This document shows positions 28,256-36,350 of a DNA stretch of 64,000 nt, piece by piece. The first letter of the stretch is position 1. Each line of letters begins with the position of its first letter. The translations under genes were made by a program, and so were the position numbers. The stretch comes from Collinsella sp. AF20-14LB (GTDB lineage: Bacteria > Actinomycetota > Coriobacteriia > Coriobacteriales > Coriobacteriaceae), in contig NZ_QRWD01000001.1 in NCBI RefSeq assembly GCF_003459505.1, positions 76,746-140,745 on the forward strand, in the 5' to 3' direction. The notes under the pieces were generated by a model that saw nothing but the letters and a program-made list of their open reading frames with translations, was not told the DNA's origin and searched no databases.

Positions 28256-29432
28256 ACGTCGCCCCCAATTCCCCGATAACAGCATCGGCGCCCGACGTGC
28301 GGAAAAGCTCGCGGCGCCCGGCGTCGAACACGACCGCGGCGATGTCGCATGCGCCCGCCGCGCGGCGGCGCAACCTGTCCTCGATTGCCGCAGCGAGCGA
28401 GGCGCGCACAGCGTCCCCCACGCCGGCGGCCTCGATTACCTCAAGCGCCGTCGTGGTCGTGACCGACGACATGATCTCGTGCACGGTCTTCGCGCCCGCG
28501 CCGGCCAAGGCCGCGTGGGCGGCCAGAATCTCCGCGCGGCAGTCGGCGGTACGCGAATGGGTGTCCATGATGCCGCCCGCGACCTTCACTAGCTTGCCGA
28601 TGTGTCCCACAAGAAGGACATTGGTAAATCCCTCGCGAACGCAGCAATCAATCGCATCGCCCACAAAGTTGGAGATGAAGACCACCGGCGCACCGTTTAG
28701 GTGGAAATGCCCCGAGATGAACTGCCCGCCGTAGTTGCCGGGCGTGAGCACGACTCCGCGCCGCCCCATAGCCGCATGCTGCCGGATCTCGAGCTCGATG
28801 CTGTCGCGCAAGGCAGCGAGGCTGCGCGGCTCGACGATGCCCGTCGTACCCAGGATGGAGATGCCGTCCTCTATCCCCAGGTGCGGGTTGAAGGTCTTTT
28901 CGGCAAGGGCAACACCCTCGGGTACCGAAATCGTCACAGCAATATTTCCAGAAAAGCCGTGCGCGGCGCACACCTCGCGCACCGCCGAAGTGATCATCGC
29001 GCGCGGCGTCGCGTTGATGGCGGCCGCCCCCACCGGCTGCTCAAGCCCGGGCAACGTCACGCGCCCCACGCCCACGCCGCCATCGACGGAAACTTCCGAT
29101 TCGCGCGCGGGCACGCCCTTGCTGCCCGCAGCGCCCGTGCCCGGCCCCGCATGTTCCACGAGCGCGTACACGAGCACGCCGTCGGTCACATCGGCATCGT
29201 CGCCTGCGTCCTTTCGCACGGCGCACTGGGCGCACCCCTCGCCGATGCATACGTCGACCACGTCCGTCTCGACGGGCAGCCCGCCGGGGGTGACGATCGA
29301 CACGCGGCCCACGGGCTTTCGTGACAAGAGCATCTCGCAGGCCGCCTTCGCCGCGAGCGCGGCGCAGCTCCCCGTGGTGTAGCCGCAGCGCAGGCGGGTC
29401 GTCCCGGTATATATATAGTGCTCGAAGGCCAT
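28248..29432 (-). CDS. cbiD: Cobalt-precorrin-5B C1-methyltransferase
   Basis: Anaerobic-pathway methylase without homology to the other precorrin methylases. LRCGYTTGSCAALAAKA near the N-terminus and ILGTTGIVEPRS, VVLTPGNYG and VLLVGHIGKLVKVAGGIMDTHS are CbiD signatures. The ATG at 29432 gives 394 aa; upstream in-frame sequence lies in cbiF and is excluded. One base separates it from the cbiF stop. Confidence 0.95.
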   Translation of the reverse strand: MAFEHYIYTGTTRLRCGYTTGSCAALAAKAACEMLLSRKPVGRVSIVTPGGLPVETDVVDVCIGEGCAQCAVRKDAGDDADVTDGVLVYALVEHAGPGTGAAGSKGVPARESEVSVDGGVGVGRVTLPGLEQPVGAAAINATPRAMITSAVREVCAAHGFSGNIAVTISVPEGVALAEKTFNPHLGIEDGISILGTTGIVEPRSLAALRDSIELEIRQHAAMGRRGVVLTPGNYGGQFISGHFHLNGAPVVFISNFVGDAIDCCVREGFTNVLLVGHIGKLVKVAGGIMDTHSRTADCRAEILAAHAALAGAGAKTVHEIMSSVTTTTALEVIEAAGVGDAVRASLAAAIEDRLRRRAAGACDIAAVVFDAGRRELFRTSGADAVIGELGATYE

Positions 29433-29433
29433 G

Positions 29434-30225
29434 CTAGCTGCTCGCCTTCCGATACCCTGTGGCAAACGAAGGGTCGTAAAGCTTGCTGCGCTCGTACGAC
29501 TCCGCTTGCGCGCCGTTGTGCGCAAGCCCGCCGCGAGCTCCGAGCACGCGGCCCACCACCACGAGCGCCGTGCGGTCGATGCCCTCTCGCGCGCCCGCAT
29601 CGGCGAGCGTGCCCACTGTGCATCGAACCACGCGCTCCTCAGGCCAGGTCGCCTTGTACACGAGCGCCGCCGGCTCGTCGGAGCTGCGGCCCGCGGCCAA
29701 AAGCTCGGCGGAAAGCTCGGCGAGCATACCCGAGCTCAGGAAGATGACCATAGTCGAGCCGCTTTCCGCCATGGTGCGCATGCCCTCGCCCGCGGGCATG
29801 GGGGTACGTCCGGAAAGCCGCGTGATCACGACCGACTGGCTGATTCCCGGCAGCGTGTATTCCTGGCGAAGCGCCGCCGCGGCACCGCAAAAGCTCGACA
29901 CGCCGGGCACCACCTCGTAGTCCACGCCGCGCGCGTCGAGCGCGTCCATCTGCTCCTGGATGGCGCCGTACAGGCACGGGTCGCCCGTGTGCAGGCGCAC
30001 CACTTCCTCGCCCCGCGCATCTGCCGCGCACATCACGTCGAGCACTTCCTCCAAGGTCATGTGCGCGCTGTCGTAGACGACGCAGGATTCCTTGCACTCG
30101 GCGAGCAGCTCGGGATTCACAAGGCTTCCCGCCCAAACGACTACGTCGGCCGCGCGCAGAAGGCGCGCCCCGCGCAGCGTGATAAGGTCGGCGGCGCCCG
30201 AGCCTGCGCCAACGATATGAATCAT
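29434..30225 (-). CDS. cbiF: Cobalt-precorrin-4 C11-methyltransferase
   Basis: Tetrapyrrole methylase acting at C11. IHIVGAGSGAADLITLRG, VRLHTGDPCLYGAIQEQ, VVPGVSSFCGAAA and LYKATWPEERVV-type motifs are as in CbiF/CobM. The ATG at 30225 follows a GGGAAGG site; 263 aa. It is the first gene of the 17-gene minus-strand cobalamin operon. Confidence 0.94.
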   Translation of the reverse strand: MIHIVGAGSGAADLITLRGARLLRAADVVVWAGSLVNPELLAECKESCVVYDSAHMTLEEVLDVMCAADARGEEVVRLHTGDPCLYGAIQEQMDALDARGVDYEVVPGVSSFCGAAAALRQEYTLPGISQSVVITRLSGRTPMPAGEGMRTMAESGSTMVIFLSSGMLAELSAELLAAGRSSDEPAALVYKATWPEERVVRCTVGTLADAGAREGIDRTALVVVGRVLGARGGLAHNGAQAESYERSKLYDPSFATGYRKASS

Positions 30226-30356
30226 CCGAGCCTTCCCTTCCCGTTTCTCATCGCAACCGTTTACGCCGCCATTCGCGCAGCGGGCAAAACACGGCGCCTG
30301 CGGCAGCAATCGGCGCAAATACGCAGGCAGGAGGCGCAATGCCGCCCGCGCTGGCT
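30226..30356. other. Intergenic side of cbiF, no gene seen
   Basis: The divergent region between cbiF and cbiK. No open frame with coding character and no cobalamin-riboswitch motif was found on the minus strand, although the cbiF operon promoter should lie near here. Two words (CGGCGCCTGC and GCCCGCGCTGGCTT) are repeated in the same order about 110-150 bp downstream. Confidence 0.5.
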
Positions 30357-30385
30357 TTGACACGTTCACAAGTGCCCACTATCAT
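30357..30385 (+). promoter_or_regulatory. Predicted sigma-70-type promoter for the cbiK operon
   Basis: TTGACA (30357-30362), a 17-bp spacer and TATCAT (30380-30385). Transcription would start near 30392, about 70 nt upstream of the riboswitch core. The match is to consensus only. Confidence 0.7.
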
Positions 30386-30458
30386 AGTAAAAGTTTCGGC
30401 AACGAGCATATGACAATCGGATAAAAGGAAATGACCGGCGCGGCGCCTGCACAGCCCG

Positions 30459-30556
30459 CGCTGGCTTGCGGAGGGAACCAGGTGGGAATCCTGGGCAAGG
30501 GACATTACTGTATAGGACGCGCGGGCGAACCGCCTCGCGCCCCAAGCCAGACTGCT
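30459..30556 (+). ncRNA. Cobalamin riboswitch
   Basis: The conserved core reads GGAACCAGGTGGGAATCC, then GC and TTACTGTA, matching the GGAA-GGTG-AATCC-ACTGT consensus of B12 riboswitches. AAGCCAG (30544-30550) is the 3' box and can pair with CTGGCTT upstream (30461-30467). A further hairpin CACGGC/GCCGTG follows at about 30569-30583, without a T-run, hinting at control of translation. It precedes cbiK on the plus strand, so this operon should be repressed by adenosylcobalamin. Confidence 0.88.
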
Positions 30557-30683
30557 TCGCCTTTTCCTCACGGCATCGCCGTGGCGTTAGCTCCTTGTGA
30601 ACCCCGAGGGGTGCGCTTTTCTTTCGCTTGTGCCGACAAGCAACTGTCGCCGGGGGACCGGCAAACCGAGGAAAGGAAAAACC

Positions 30684-31610
30684 ATGTCCGACCAGATGTC
30701 ACGCCGCGGCTTCATGGGCGCCGCAGCAACCGGAGCCTTCGCGCTCGCCGGAGTCGCGCTCGCGGGCTGCTCCAACACCTCCGCGAGTTCCGAGAAATCT
30801 AGTGAAAAGGAGAAGACCGCGAAGCCGGTCATCCTCGTCACGAGCTTCGGCACGAGCTACAACGACTCGCGCCACATCACCATCGGCGCCATCGAAGACG
30901 CTATCCGCGAGAAGTACTGGCAGGACTACGACATCCGCCGCGCCTTCACCGCGCAGATCATCATCGACAAACTGAAGAAGCGCGACGGCATCACGATCGA
31001 CAACATGACCGAGGCGCTCGACCGCTGCGTGGAAGACGGCGTGAAGGAAATCGTCGTGCAGCCGACGCATCTCATGGCTGGCCTGGAATACGCCGACGTG
31101 AAAGACGAGCTCGACAAGTACGCCGACAAGTTCGACAAGATCTCGCTCGGCGACCCGCTGCTCACCTCCGACGACGACTACAAAAAGGTGGCCGCAGCCA
31201 TTAAGGAGAACATGGCGTCCTTCGACGACGGCGAGACGGCGCTGTGCCTCATGGGCCACGGCACCGAAGCCGATTCCAACGCCGACTATGCCAAGATGCA
31301 GGAAGTGTTCAAGAACGAGGGTTTGACGCAGTTCTTCGTCGGCACCGTCGAGGCTGAACCGACCTGCGAGGATGTTATCGCCGCCGCGAGCGCCGCAGGC
31401 TACAAGAAGGCCGTGCTCGCGCCGTTCATGGTGGTCGCGGGCGACCACGCGAACAACGACATGGCAGACGAGACCGACCCCGACAGCTGGGCTGCGAAGT
31501 TCGTGGCCGCCGGCTTCGAAGTGACGTGCCTGCTCCAGGGTCTGGGACAGAACGTCGCGGTCGACGACATCTACGTCTCGCACGTGGACGACGCCATCGC
31601 CAAGCTGTAA
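30684..31610 (+). CDS. cbiK: Sirohydrochlorin cobaltochelatase, predicted exported lipoprotein
   Basis: CbiK-family chelatase inserting Co2+ into sirohydrochlorin. VILVTSFGTSY, VVQPTHLMAGLEY, LMGHGTEADSNADY and APFMVVAGDHANND carry the expected histidines and acid. The N-terminus is unusual: twin arginines (residues 7-8, SRRGFMG), a hydrophobic stretch and lipobox LAGC with Cys29, then a Ser/Lys linker. This predicts Tat-type export and lipid anchoring. 308 aa; preceded by GAAAGGA and a B12 riboswitch. It could serve ring synthesis or extracellular metal/tetrapyrrole handling. Confidence 0.9.
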   Translation: MSDQMSRRGFMGAAATGAFALAGVALAGCSNTSASSEKSSEKEKTAKPVILVTSFGTSYNDSRHITIGAIEDAIREKYWQDYDIRRAFTAQIIIDKLKKRDGITIDNMTEALDRCVEDGVKEIVVQPTHLMAGLEYADVKDELDKYADKFDKISLGDPLLTSDDDYKKVAAAIKENMASFDDGETALCLMGHGTEADSNADYAKMQEVFKNEGLTQFFVGTVEAEPTCEDVIAAASAAGYKKAVLAPFMVVAGDHANNDMADETDPDSWAAKFVAAGFEVTCLLQGLGQNVAVDDIYVSHVDDAIAKL

Positions 31611-31618
31611 ACTCGCCG

Positions 31619-31648
31619 CGCACGGGGGCGCCGGTCGCGTCCCCGTGC
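31619..31648 (+). terminator. GC-rich hairpin after cbiK
   Basis: GCACGGGG/CCCCGTGC with a short loop follows the cbiK stop but has no T-run. It may attenuate transcription or stabilise the upstream mRNA. Confidence 0.35.
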
Positions 31649-31756
31649 AACGGGCATGCGCCTTTCCCCGACTGACGACGCATGCCCGTTGCATTCGCAT
31701 CCCGACTGCCCACCGCACGGCACAGGCGGTCGAAGCGATTGAAAGGAACCCCCTCC

Positions 31757-32290
31757 ATGTTGAAGAAAACCCTCGTCTTCGCCCTGTCGGCGGCGCTTTG
31801 CGCGTTCTCGCTCGCCGGCTGCGCCGGAAATTCAATCGACAGCGCAAAGGCAAGCGATGCCGATTCCCAGGAAAAGACCGAACAGGCGGCCGATGCCCCC
31901 GCGGGCGCAAGCGCTGCCCCCATCACCGCCGACAAGGTGGCCGACGGCACCTATCCAATCACCGTAGATTCCAGCTCGAACATGTTCAGGATCGTGGACG
32001 CCCAGCTCATCGTGGAAAACGGCTCCATGCACTGCGTGATGACGCTTTCCGGCACGGGCTACGGCAAGCTCTTCATGGGCACGGGCGACGAGGCTGCCGC
32101 CGCAAGCGAGGCCGACTTCATCCCCTATGTGGAAAACGCGGAAGGCAAGTACACCTACGACGTGCCCGTTGATGCGCTCGACGAGGACACCGCCTGTGCC
32201 GCGTGGAGTATTAGAAAAGAGCAGTGGTACGACCGCACACTTGTGTTCGAATCCGCCGGCGTCGATCTGCGCGCCGACGCACTGAAGTAA
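31757..32290 (+). CDS. Small lipoprotein of the cbiK-transporter operon
   Basis: 177 aa. A signal peptide ends in lipobox LAGC (Cys22), followed by a Ser/Ala/Asp/Glu linker and a beta-rich domain (about residues 58-175, from KVADGTYPITVD). The end of that domain (VDALDEDTACAAWS...RTLVFES) lines up with a segment of the next gene's N-terminal module (VTLDEDIAVSAETV...YTLHFDS), so the two probably share a fold. The domain resembles iron-transport-associated modules only loosely. Function unknown; likely ligand capture next to the importer. Confidence 0.7.
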   Translation: MLKKTLVFALSAALCAFSLAGCAGNSIDSAKASDADSQEKTEQAADAPAGASAAPITADKVADGTYPITVDSSSNMFRIVDAQLIVENGSMHCVMTLSGTGYGKLFMGTGDEAAAASEADFIPYVENAEGKYTYDVPVDALDEDTACAAWSIRKEQWYDRTLVFESAGVDLRADALK

Positions 32291-32294
32291 CGCC

Positions 32295-33866
32295 ATGCGG
32301 TCGATTCTTCCCAAGGGGGAAAACAGGAAGCTCCACAGCATCGCGGCGCGCGCGATCGCCTGCGTTCTCGTCGCCCTGCTCGCGCTTCCCTTCGCGGGGT
32401 GCAGTGCGAGCCCGAACGCGACCGGTGGCACGGCGGGCTCTCAGGAATACACGGTGAGCGTCTCGCTTTCCGGCGGGTCAGGGCGCGCAAGCATCGCCTC
32501 ACCCACCACAATTGTGAAGGATGGCGACACCTACACCGCGACCATCACCTGGTCGAGTTCGAACTACGACAAGATGACCGTCGACGGCGTGGACTACGCG
32601 CCCGTAAACGACGGCGGCAACTCCACGTTCGAGATACCCGTCACGCTCGACGAGGACATCGCCGTGTCGGCCGAGACCGTCGCCATGTCGACGCCGCACA
32701 CCATCGACTACACGCTCCACTTCGACTCATCCACCATGAAGGAGAAATCGGGCGACGATGCAAGCGGCGGCTCCCCTGCGGGAACGGCTTCAAGCGCCGC
32801 GGCCGACTTCCACAACGCCGATTTGGGCTGCGGCTGGGAGCCGACGGGAGCGCTTCAGCTTGAATACGCCGAGCACTTCACTGTCGACGAGTTCGAAGGC
32901 GGCCTGCGGCTTATCTGCGTTTCGAACGGGGAGCGCTTCCTCGTGGTGCCGCAAGATGCGAAGGTACCTGATGGGTTAAGCTCCGACATCGCGGTCATAA
33001 GGCGCCCCGCCAACAAGGTGTACCTCGTGTCGTCGGCGACGATGTGCCTAGTCGACGCGCTCGATGCGAACGACAATATCATCATGTCGGGCACGAAGGC
33101 CGACGACTGCTCGGTCGTGGGCTTCAAAAGCGCACTCGAAAGTGGGGCGATCGCCTACGGCGGCAAGTACAGCGCGCCCGACTACGAGCGAATATCGGCC
33201 TCGGGCTGTACGCTCGCCATCGAGAACACCATGATCAACCACACGCCCGATGTGAAGGAAAAGCTGCAGAAGCTCGGGCTCGTCGTGCTCACCGAACAGT
33301 CGTCGAGCGAGCCCGAAGCACTCGGGCGCGTCGAGTGGATTAAGCTTTTCGGCGTCCTGTTCGACAAGGAAGACGAGGCCGCGCACCTGTTCAACGAGCA
33401 GAAGGCCCGCGTCGAGCAAACGTCGGGGCTCGCGTCGTCAGGTAAAACCGTGGCGTATTTCTACATTAACTCGAACGGGGCCGCCGTCACGCGGCGGGCG
33501 GGCGACTACGTGGCGCAGATGATCGAGCTTGCAGGCGGCAGCTATGCGCTCGATGACGCGCAGACGGCGTCGACGTCAGGTTCGTCAGTAACGCTCGAAA
33601 TGGAGCGCTTCTACGCGACGGCGAAGGATGCCGACATCATCGTCTACAACGGCACCATCGACGAATCGGTTGCCACCTTGAACGACTTCGTAGGCAAAAA
33701 CGCGCTATTGTCGCAGTTCAAAGCCGTGAAGAACGGCAACGTCTGGGTCACAAGCGCCGACATGTACCAGCAGATGACTTCTACCGCCGACATTATCGAC
33801 GAGCTGCACGGGGCGTTCACCGGCGATGACGCGAGCGACTTCCATTATCTGAGGAAGCTCGGTTAG
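32295..33866 (+). CDS. ABC importer substrate-binding lipoprotein with extra N-terminal beta module
   Basis: 523 aa. Lipobox FAGC (Cys36) follows a hydrophobic signal. Residues about 50-145 form a beta-rich module similar to the preceding lipoprotein. The rest looks like a type III (BtuF/FhuD-like) binding protein, with the long helix and two lobes expected for partners of FecCD permeases. Gene order SBP-permease-ATPase and the upstream B12 riboswitch suggest cobalt, corrinoid or another tetrapyrrole as ligand; this cannot be decided here. Confidence 0.78.
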   Translation: MRSILPKGENRKLHSIAARAIACVLVALLALPFAGCSASPNATGGTAGSQEYTVSVSLSGGSGRASIASPTTIVKDGDTYTATITWSSSNYDKMTVDGVDYAPVNDGGNSTFEIPVTLDEDIAVSAETVAMSTPHTIDYTLHFDSSTMKEKSGDDASGGSPAGTASSAAADFHNADLGCGWEPTGALQLEYAEHFTVDEFEGGLRLICVSNGERFLVVPQDAKVPDGLSSDIAVIRRPANKVYLVSSATMCLVDALDANDNIIMSGTKADDCSVVGFKSALESGAIAYGGKYSAPDYERISASGCTLAIENTMINHTPDVKEKLQKLGLVVLTEQSSSEPEALGRVEWIKLFGVLFDKEDEAAHLFNEQKARVEQTSGLASSGKTVAYFYINSNGAAVTRRAGDYVAQMIELAGGSYALDDAQTASTSGSSVTLEMERFYATAKDADIIVYNGTIDESVATLNDFVGKNALLSQFKAVKNGNVWVTSADMYQQMTSTADIIDELHGAFTGDDASDFHYLRKLG

Positions 33867-33870
33867 CGCC

Positions 33871-34911
33871 ATGAGAAGCCGGCTTTCCATGGCATACGAC
33901 GAATCGGGGCGCGCCGCGCGGTGTCGCGTCGTGACGGCGCTGCTCGCTGTTGCCCTCATCGTGCTCGTCGGGGCCAACCTGTGCATCGGGAGCGTGCTCG
34001 TGCCCGCAGACCACATCCCCGGCATCCTTTCGGGCGGCGCGGCCAATTCCATGGAAAGCCAGGTCATCTGGGAGATTCGCCTGCCGCGCGTGCTTTCAGC
34101 CGTGCTTCTCGGCGGGGCACTTTCGCTTTCCGGGTTCCTGCTGCAGACGTTTTTCAACAACCCCATCGCCGACCCGTTCATCTTGGGCGTCTCCTCGGGC
34201 GCAAAGTTCGTCGTCGCGCTTACGATGATCGTACTTCTAGGCGCGAACATGGCCATGTCTTCGCCGGCCATGGTGGCCGCAGCGTTTCTGGGCTCGCTTA
34301 TCACCATCGGCTTCGTGCTCCTCATCGCACGGCGCATAAGTTCCATGGCCATGCTCATCGTGGCGGGCGTCATGGTGGGATACATCTGCTCGGCGGCGAC
34401 GAACTTCCTCATCGCCTTCGCCGACGACCAGTCCATCGTGAACCTGCACAACTGGTCTTTGGGTAGCTTCTCGGGTTCGAGCTGGGACGACATCGCGGTC
34501 ATCGCGGTCGTGGTGATCACCGTGAGCGCATGCGTATTCGCGATATCGAAGCCCCTTTCCGCCTTCCAGCTGGGAGAAGCCTACGCGAAAAGCGTCGGCG
34601 TGAACGTCGCACGCTTCCGCTTGGTGCTCGTCCTTCTAGCGAGCATGCTCTCCGCCTGCGTGACCGCGTTCGCTGGTCCGGTGTCGTTCGTAGGAATCGC
34701 GGTTCCGCATCTCGTGAAGTCAGCGCTAAAGTCGTCGAAGCCCATCCGCGTGATTCCTGCGTGCTTCTTGGGAGGCGCCATCTTCTGCGCGGGCTGCGAT
34801 TTGATCGCACGCACGCTGTTCTCTCCCGTCGAGCTTTCCATCAGCGCCGTCACCGCCATCTTCGGCGCGCCGGTGGTTATCGCGCTCATGTTGAAGAAGC
34901 GGGTGAGGTAG
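33871..34911 (+). CDS. ABC importer permease, FecCD/BtuC family
   Basis: 346 aa with about ten hydrophobic helices. RLPRVLSAVLLGGALSLSGFLLQTFFNNPIADPFILGVSSGA and FVGIAVPHLVK are the FecCD family motifs. It follows the binding-protein gene by 4 bp and abuts the ATPase gene. Member of a metal-chelate or corrinoid importer. Confidence 0.92.
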   Translation: MRSRLSMAYDESGRAARCRVVTALLAVALIVLVGANLCIGSVLVPADHIPGILSGGAANSMESQVIWEIRLPRVLSAVLLGGALSLSGFLLQTFFNNPIADPFILGVSSGAKFVVALTMIVLLGANMAMSSPAMVAAAFLGSLITIGFVLLIARRISSMAMLIVAGVMVGYICSAATNFLIAFADDQSIVNLHNWSLGSFSGSSWDDIAVIAVVVITVSACVFAISKPLSAFQLGEAYAKSVGVNVARFRLVLVLLASMLSACVTAFAGPVSFVGIAVPHLVKSALKSSKPIRVIPACFLGGAIFCAGCDLIARTLFSPVELSISAVTAIFGAPVVIALMLKKRVR

Positions 34912-36093
34912 ATGGGAGAATTCGTGCCGCGGCCCAAAACGCAGGCTGACGGAGCGCCGCTTTTCCGCATAAGCAACCTGTCTGCGGGCTACGACAAGAA
35001 GGTTGTAGTCAAAGGCGTCGATCTGGAGGTTCGCGCGGGCGACGTCGTGGCGCTCATCGGGCCGAACGGCTCGGGCAAGTCGACCATCTTGAAAACCATC
35101 ACACGCCATCTGGCACCACTTGCCGGTGCGGTCGAGCTCGACGGACGGGAGATTTCCCGATGGAAGACGGCGGAGTTCGCAAGGAACCTTGCCGTTATGC
35201 TGACGGATCGCCCCCGGACCGAGCTCCTCACCTGCCGCGATGTCGTAGAGGCGGGAAGGCACCCCTACACCGGGCGAATGGGCACACTCTCGCCCGACGA
35301 CCATAGTCGGGTCGACGAGGCCATGAAAACCGCACATGTGGAAGAGCTCGCCGAGCGCGACTTCATGCAGATAAGCGACGGGCAACGCCAGCGCGTCATG
35401 CTCGCACGCGCCATCGCGCAGGATCCGCGTGTGCTCGTGCTCGACGAGCCCACGTCATATCTCGATATCCGCTACCAGATCGACCTGCTGCGAATACTTC
35501 GCCACCTTGCGAAATCGCGGAATGTGGCTGTCATCATGTCCATCCACGAACTCGAGCTCGCGCAGAAAAGCGCCGACAAGGTGATTTGCGTGAAGGACGG
35601 CCGGGTCTTCCGCGCCGGCGCACCCGAGGACATATTCACGCGCGAGACGATTGGCGAGCTCTACGGCCTTCAACATGGCACCTTCAACGAGCGCTTCGGC
35701 AGCGTGGAAATTGGACGCCCGCACGGCGATGCGCACACGTTCGTCATCGCCGGCGCAGGTACGGGGTCGGCTGTGTTTCGCCAGCTCATCCGGCAGGGCA
35801 AGGCGTTCTACACGGGCGTTCTGCACGAAGGGGACATCGACTGCGAGCTAGCGCGCGACCTGGCGGCGGAATGCGTGGCCGAGCGCGCCTTCGAGCCGAT
35901 CGGGGATAAAACCATAGCCCGCGCCAAAGAGCTCCTCGTCCACTGCGCGCGCCTTATCGTGTGCCCCGCCGCCTTCGGCACCATTAACGCCCGCAACGCA
36001 GAGCTCGTCGAGTTCGCACGCTCGCACGGTATCGAGGTCATGCGAGCGTGCGAAGGCGCATCGGAGGATTCCCAATTGGGGTGGAAAGGATAA
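34912..36093 (+). CDS. ABC importer ATPase with additional C-terminal Rossmann-like domain
   Basis: 393 aa, about 130 longer than usual FecE/BtuD ATPases. The ABC domain has Walker A GPNGSGKST (50-58), an unusual signature ISDGQRQRVMLARAI in place of LSGGQ, and VLVLDEPTSYLDI. From about residue 270 a separate domain begins (HTFVIAGAGTGSAVFRQLI), with beta-alpha pattern and a glycine-rich turn like a nucleotide-binding fold, through to RNAELVEFARSHGIEVM. ATG directly abuts the permease stop. Confidence 0.88.
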   Translation: MGEFVPRPKTQADGAPLFRISNLSAGYDKKVVVKGVDLEVRAGDVVALIGPNGSGKSTILKTITRHLAPLAGAVELDGREISRWKTAEFARNLAVMLTDRPRTELLTCRDVVEAGRHPYTGRMGTLSPDDHSRVDEAMKTAHVEELAERDFMQISDGQRQRVMLARAIAQDPRVLVLDEPTSYLDIRYQIDLLRILRHLAKSRNVAVIMSIHELELAQKSADKVICVKDGRVFRAGAPEDIFTRETIGELYGLQHGTFNERFGSVEIGRPHGDAHTFVIAGAGTGSAVFRQLIRQGKAFYTGVLHEGDIDCELARDLAAECVAERAFEPIGDKTIARAKELLVHCARLIVCPAAFGTINARNAELVEFARSHGIEVMRACEGASEDSQLGWKG

Positions 36094-36110
36094 ACTGGAC
36101 TTTCTTTTAA

Positions 36111-36347
36111 GGATCCTCAGGCTACAGCTCCTACGCCGGCGAGGTCTACAAGGCGCCGGAGAACCTCGTAAACAGGAATTTCCACGCCGACGAGCCCAAC
36201 CTGCTGTGGCTCACCGACATCACCGAGTTCAGGCTCCCGGGCGGCGAGAAGGTCTACCTGAGCCCGGTCATCGACTGCTTCGGCGGGATGCTCGTCGCCT
36301 GGTCGATCGGGCTGCACCCCGACAAGCGCCTCGCGAACTCGAGCCTG
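36111..36347 (+). pseudogene. IS3-family transposase (OrfB) fragment at right edge of cobalamin island
   Basis: Frame 36111-36347 reads YSSYAGEVYKAPENLVNR, then WLTDITEF, VYLSPVIDCF and DKRLANSSL: the start of an rve/DDE integrase core containing the first two catalytic aspartates (WLTD and VID). It begins after an in-frame TAA and breaks off just where the tetR gene ends, so the N-terminal part and the final Glu region are missing. Confidence 0.85.
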
Positions 36348-36350
36348 CGC

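Noticed and set aside
30226..30356. Second cobalamin riboswitch on the minus strand before cbiF
   Set aside because: AAAGCCAG is present on the minus strand, but at the wrong end and without the GGTG/AATCC/ACTGT core.
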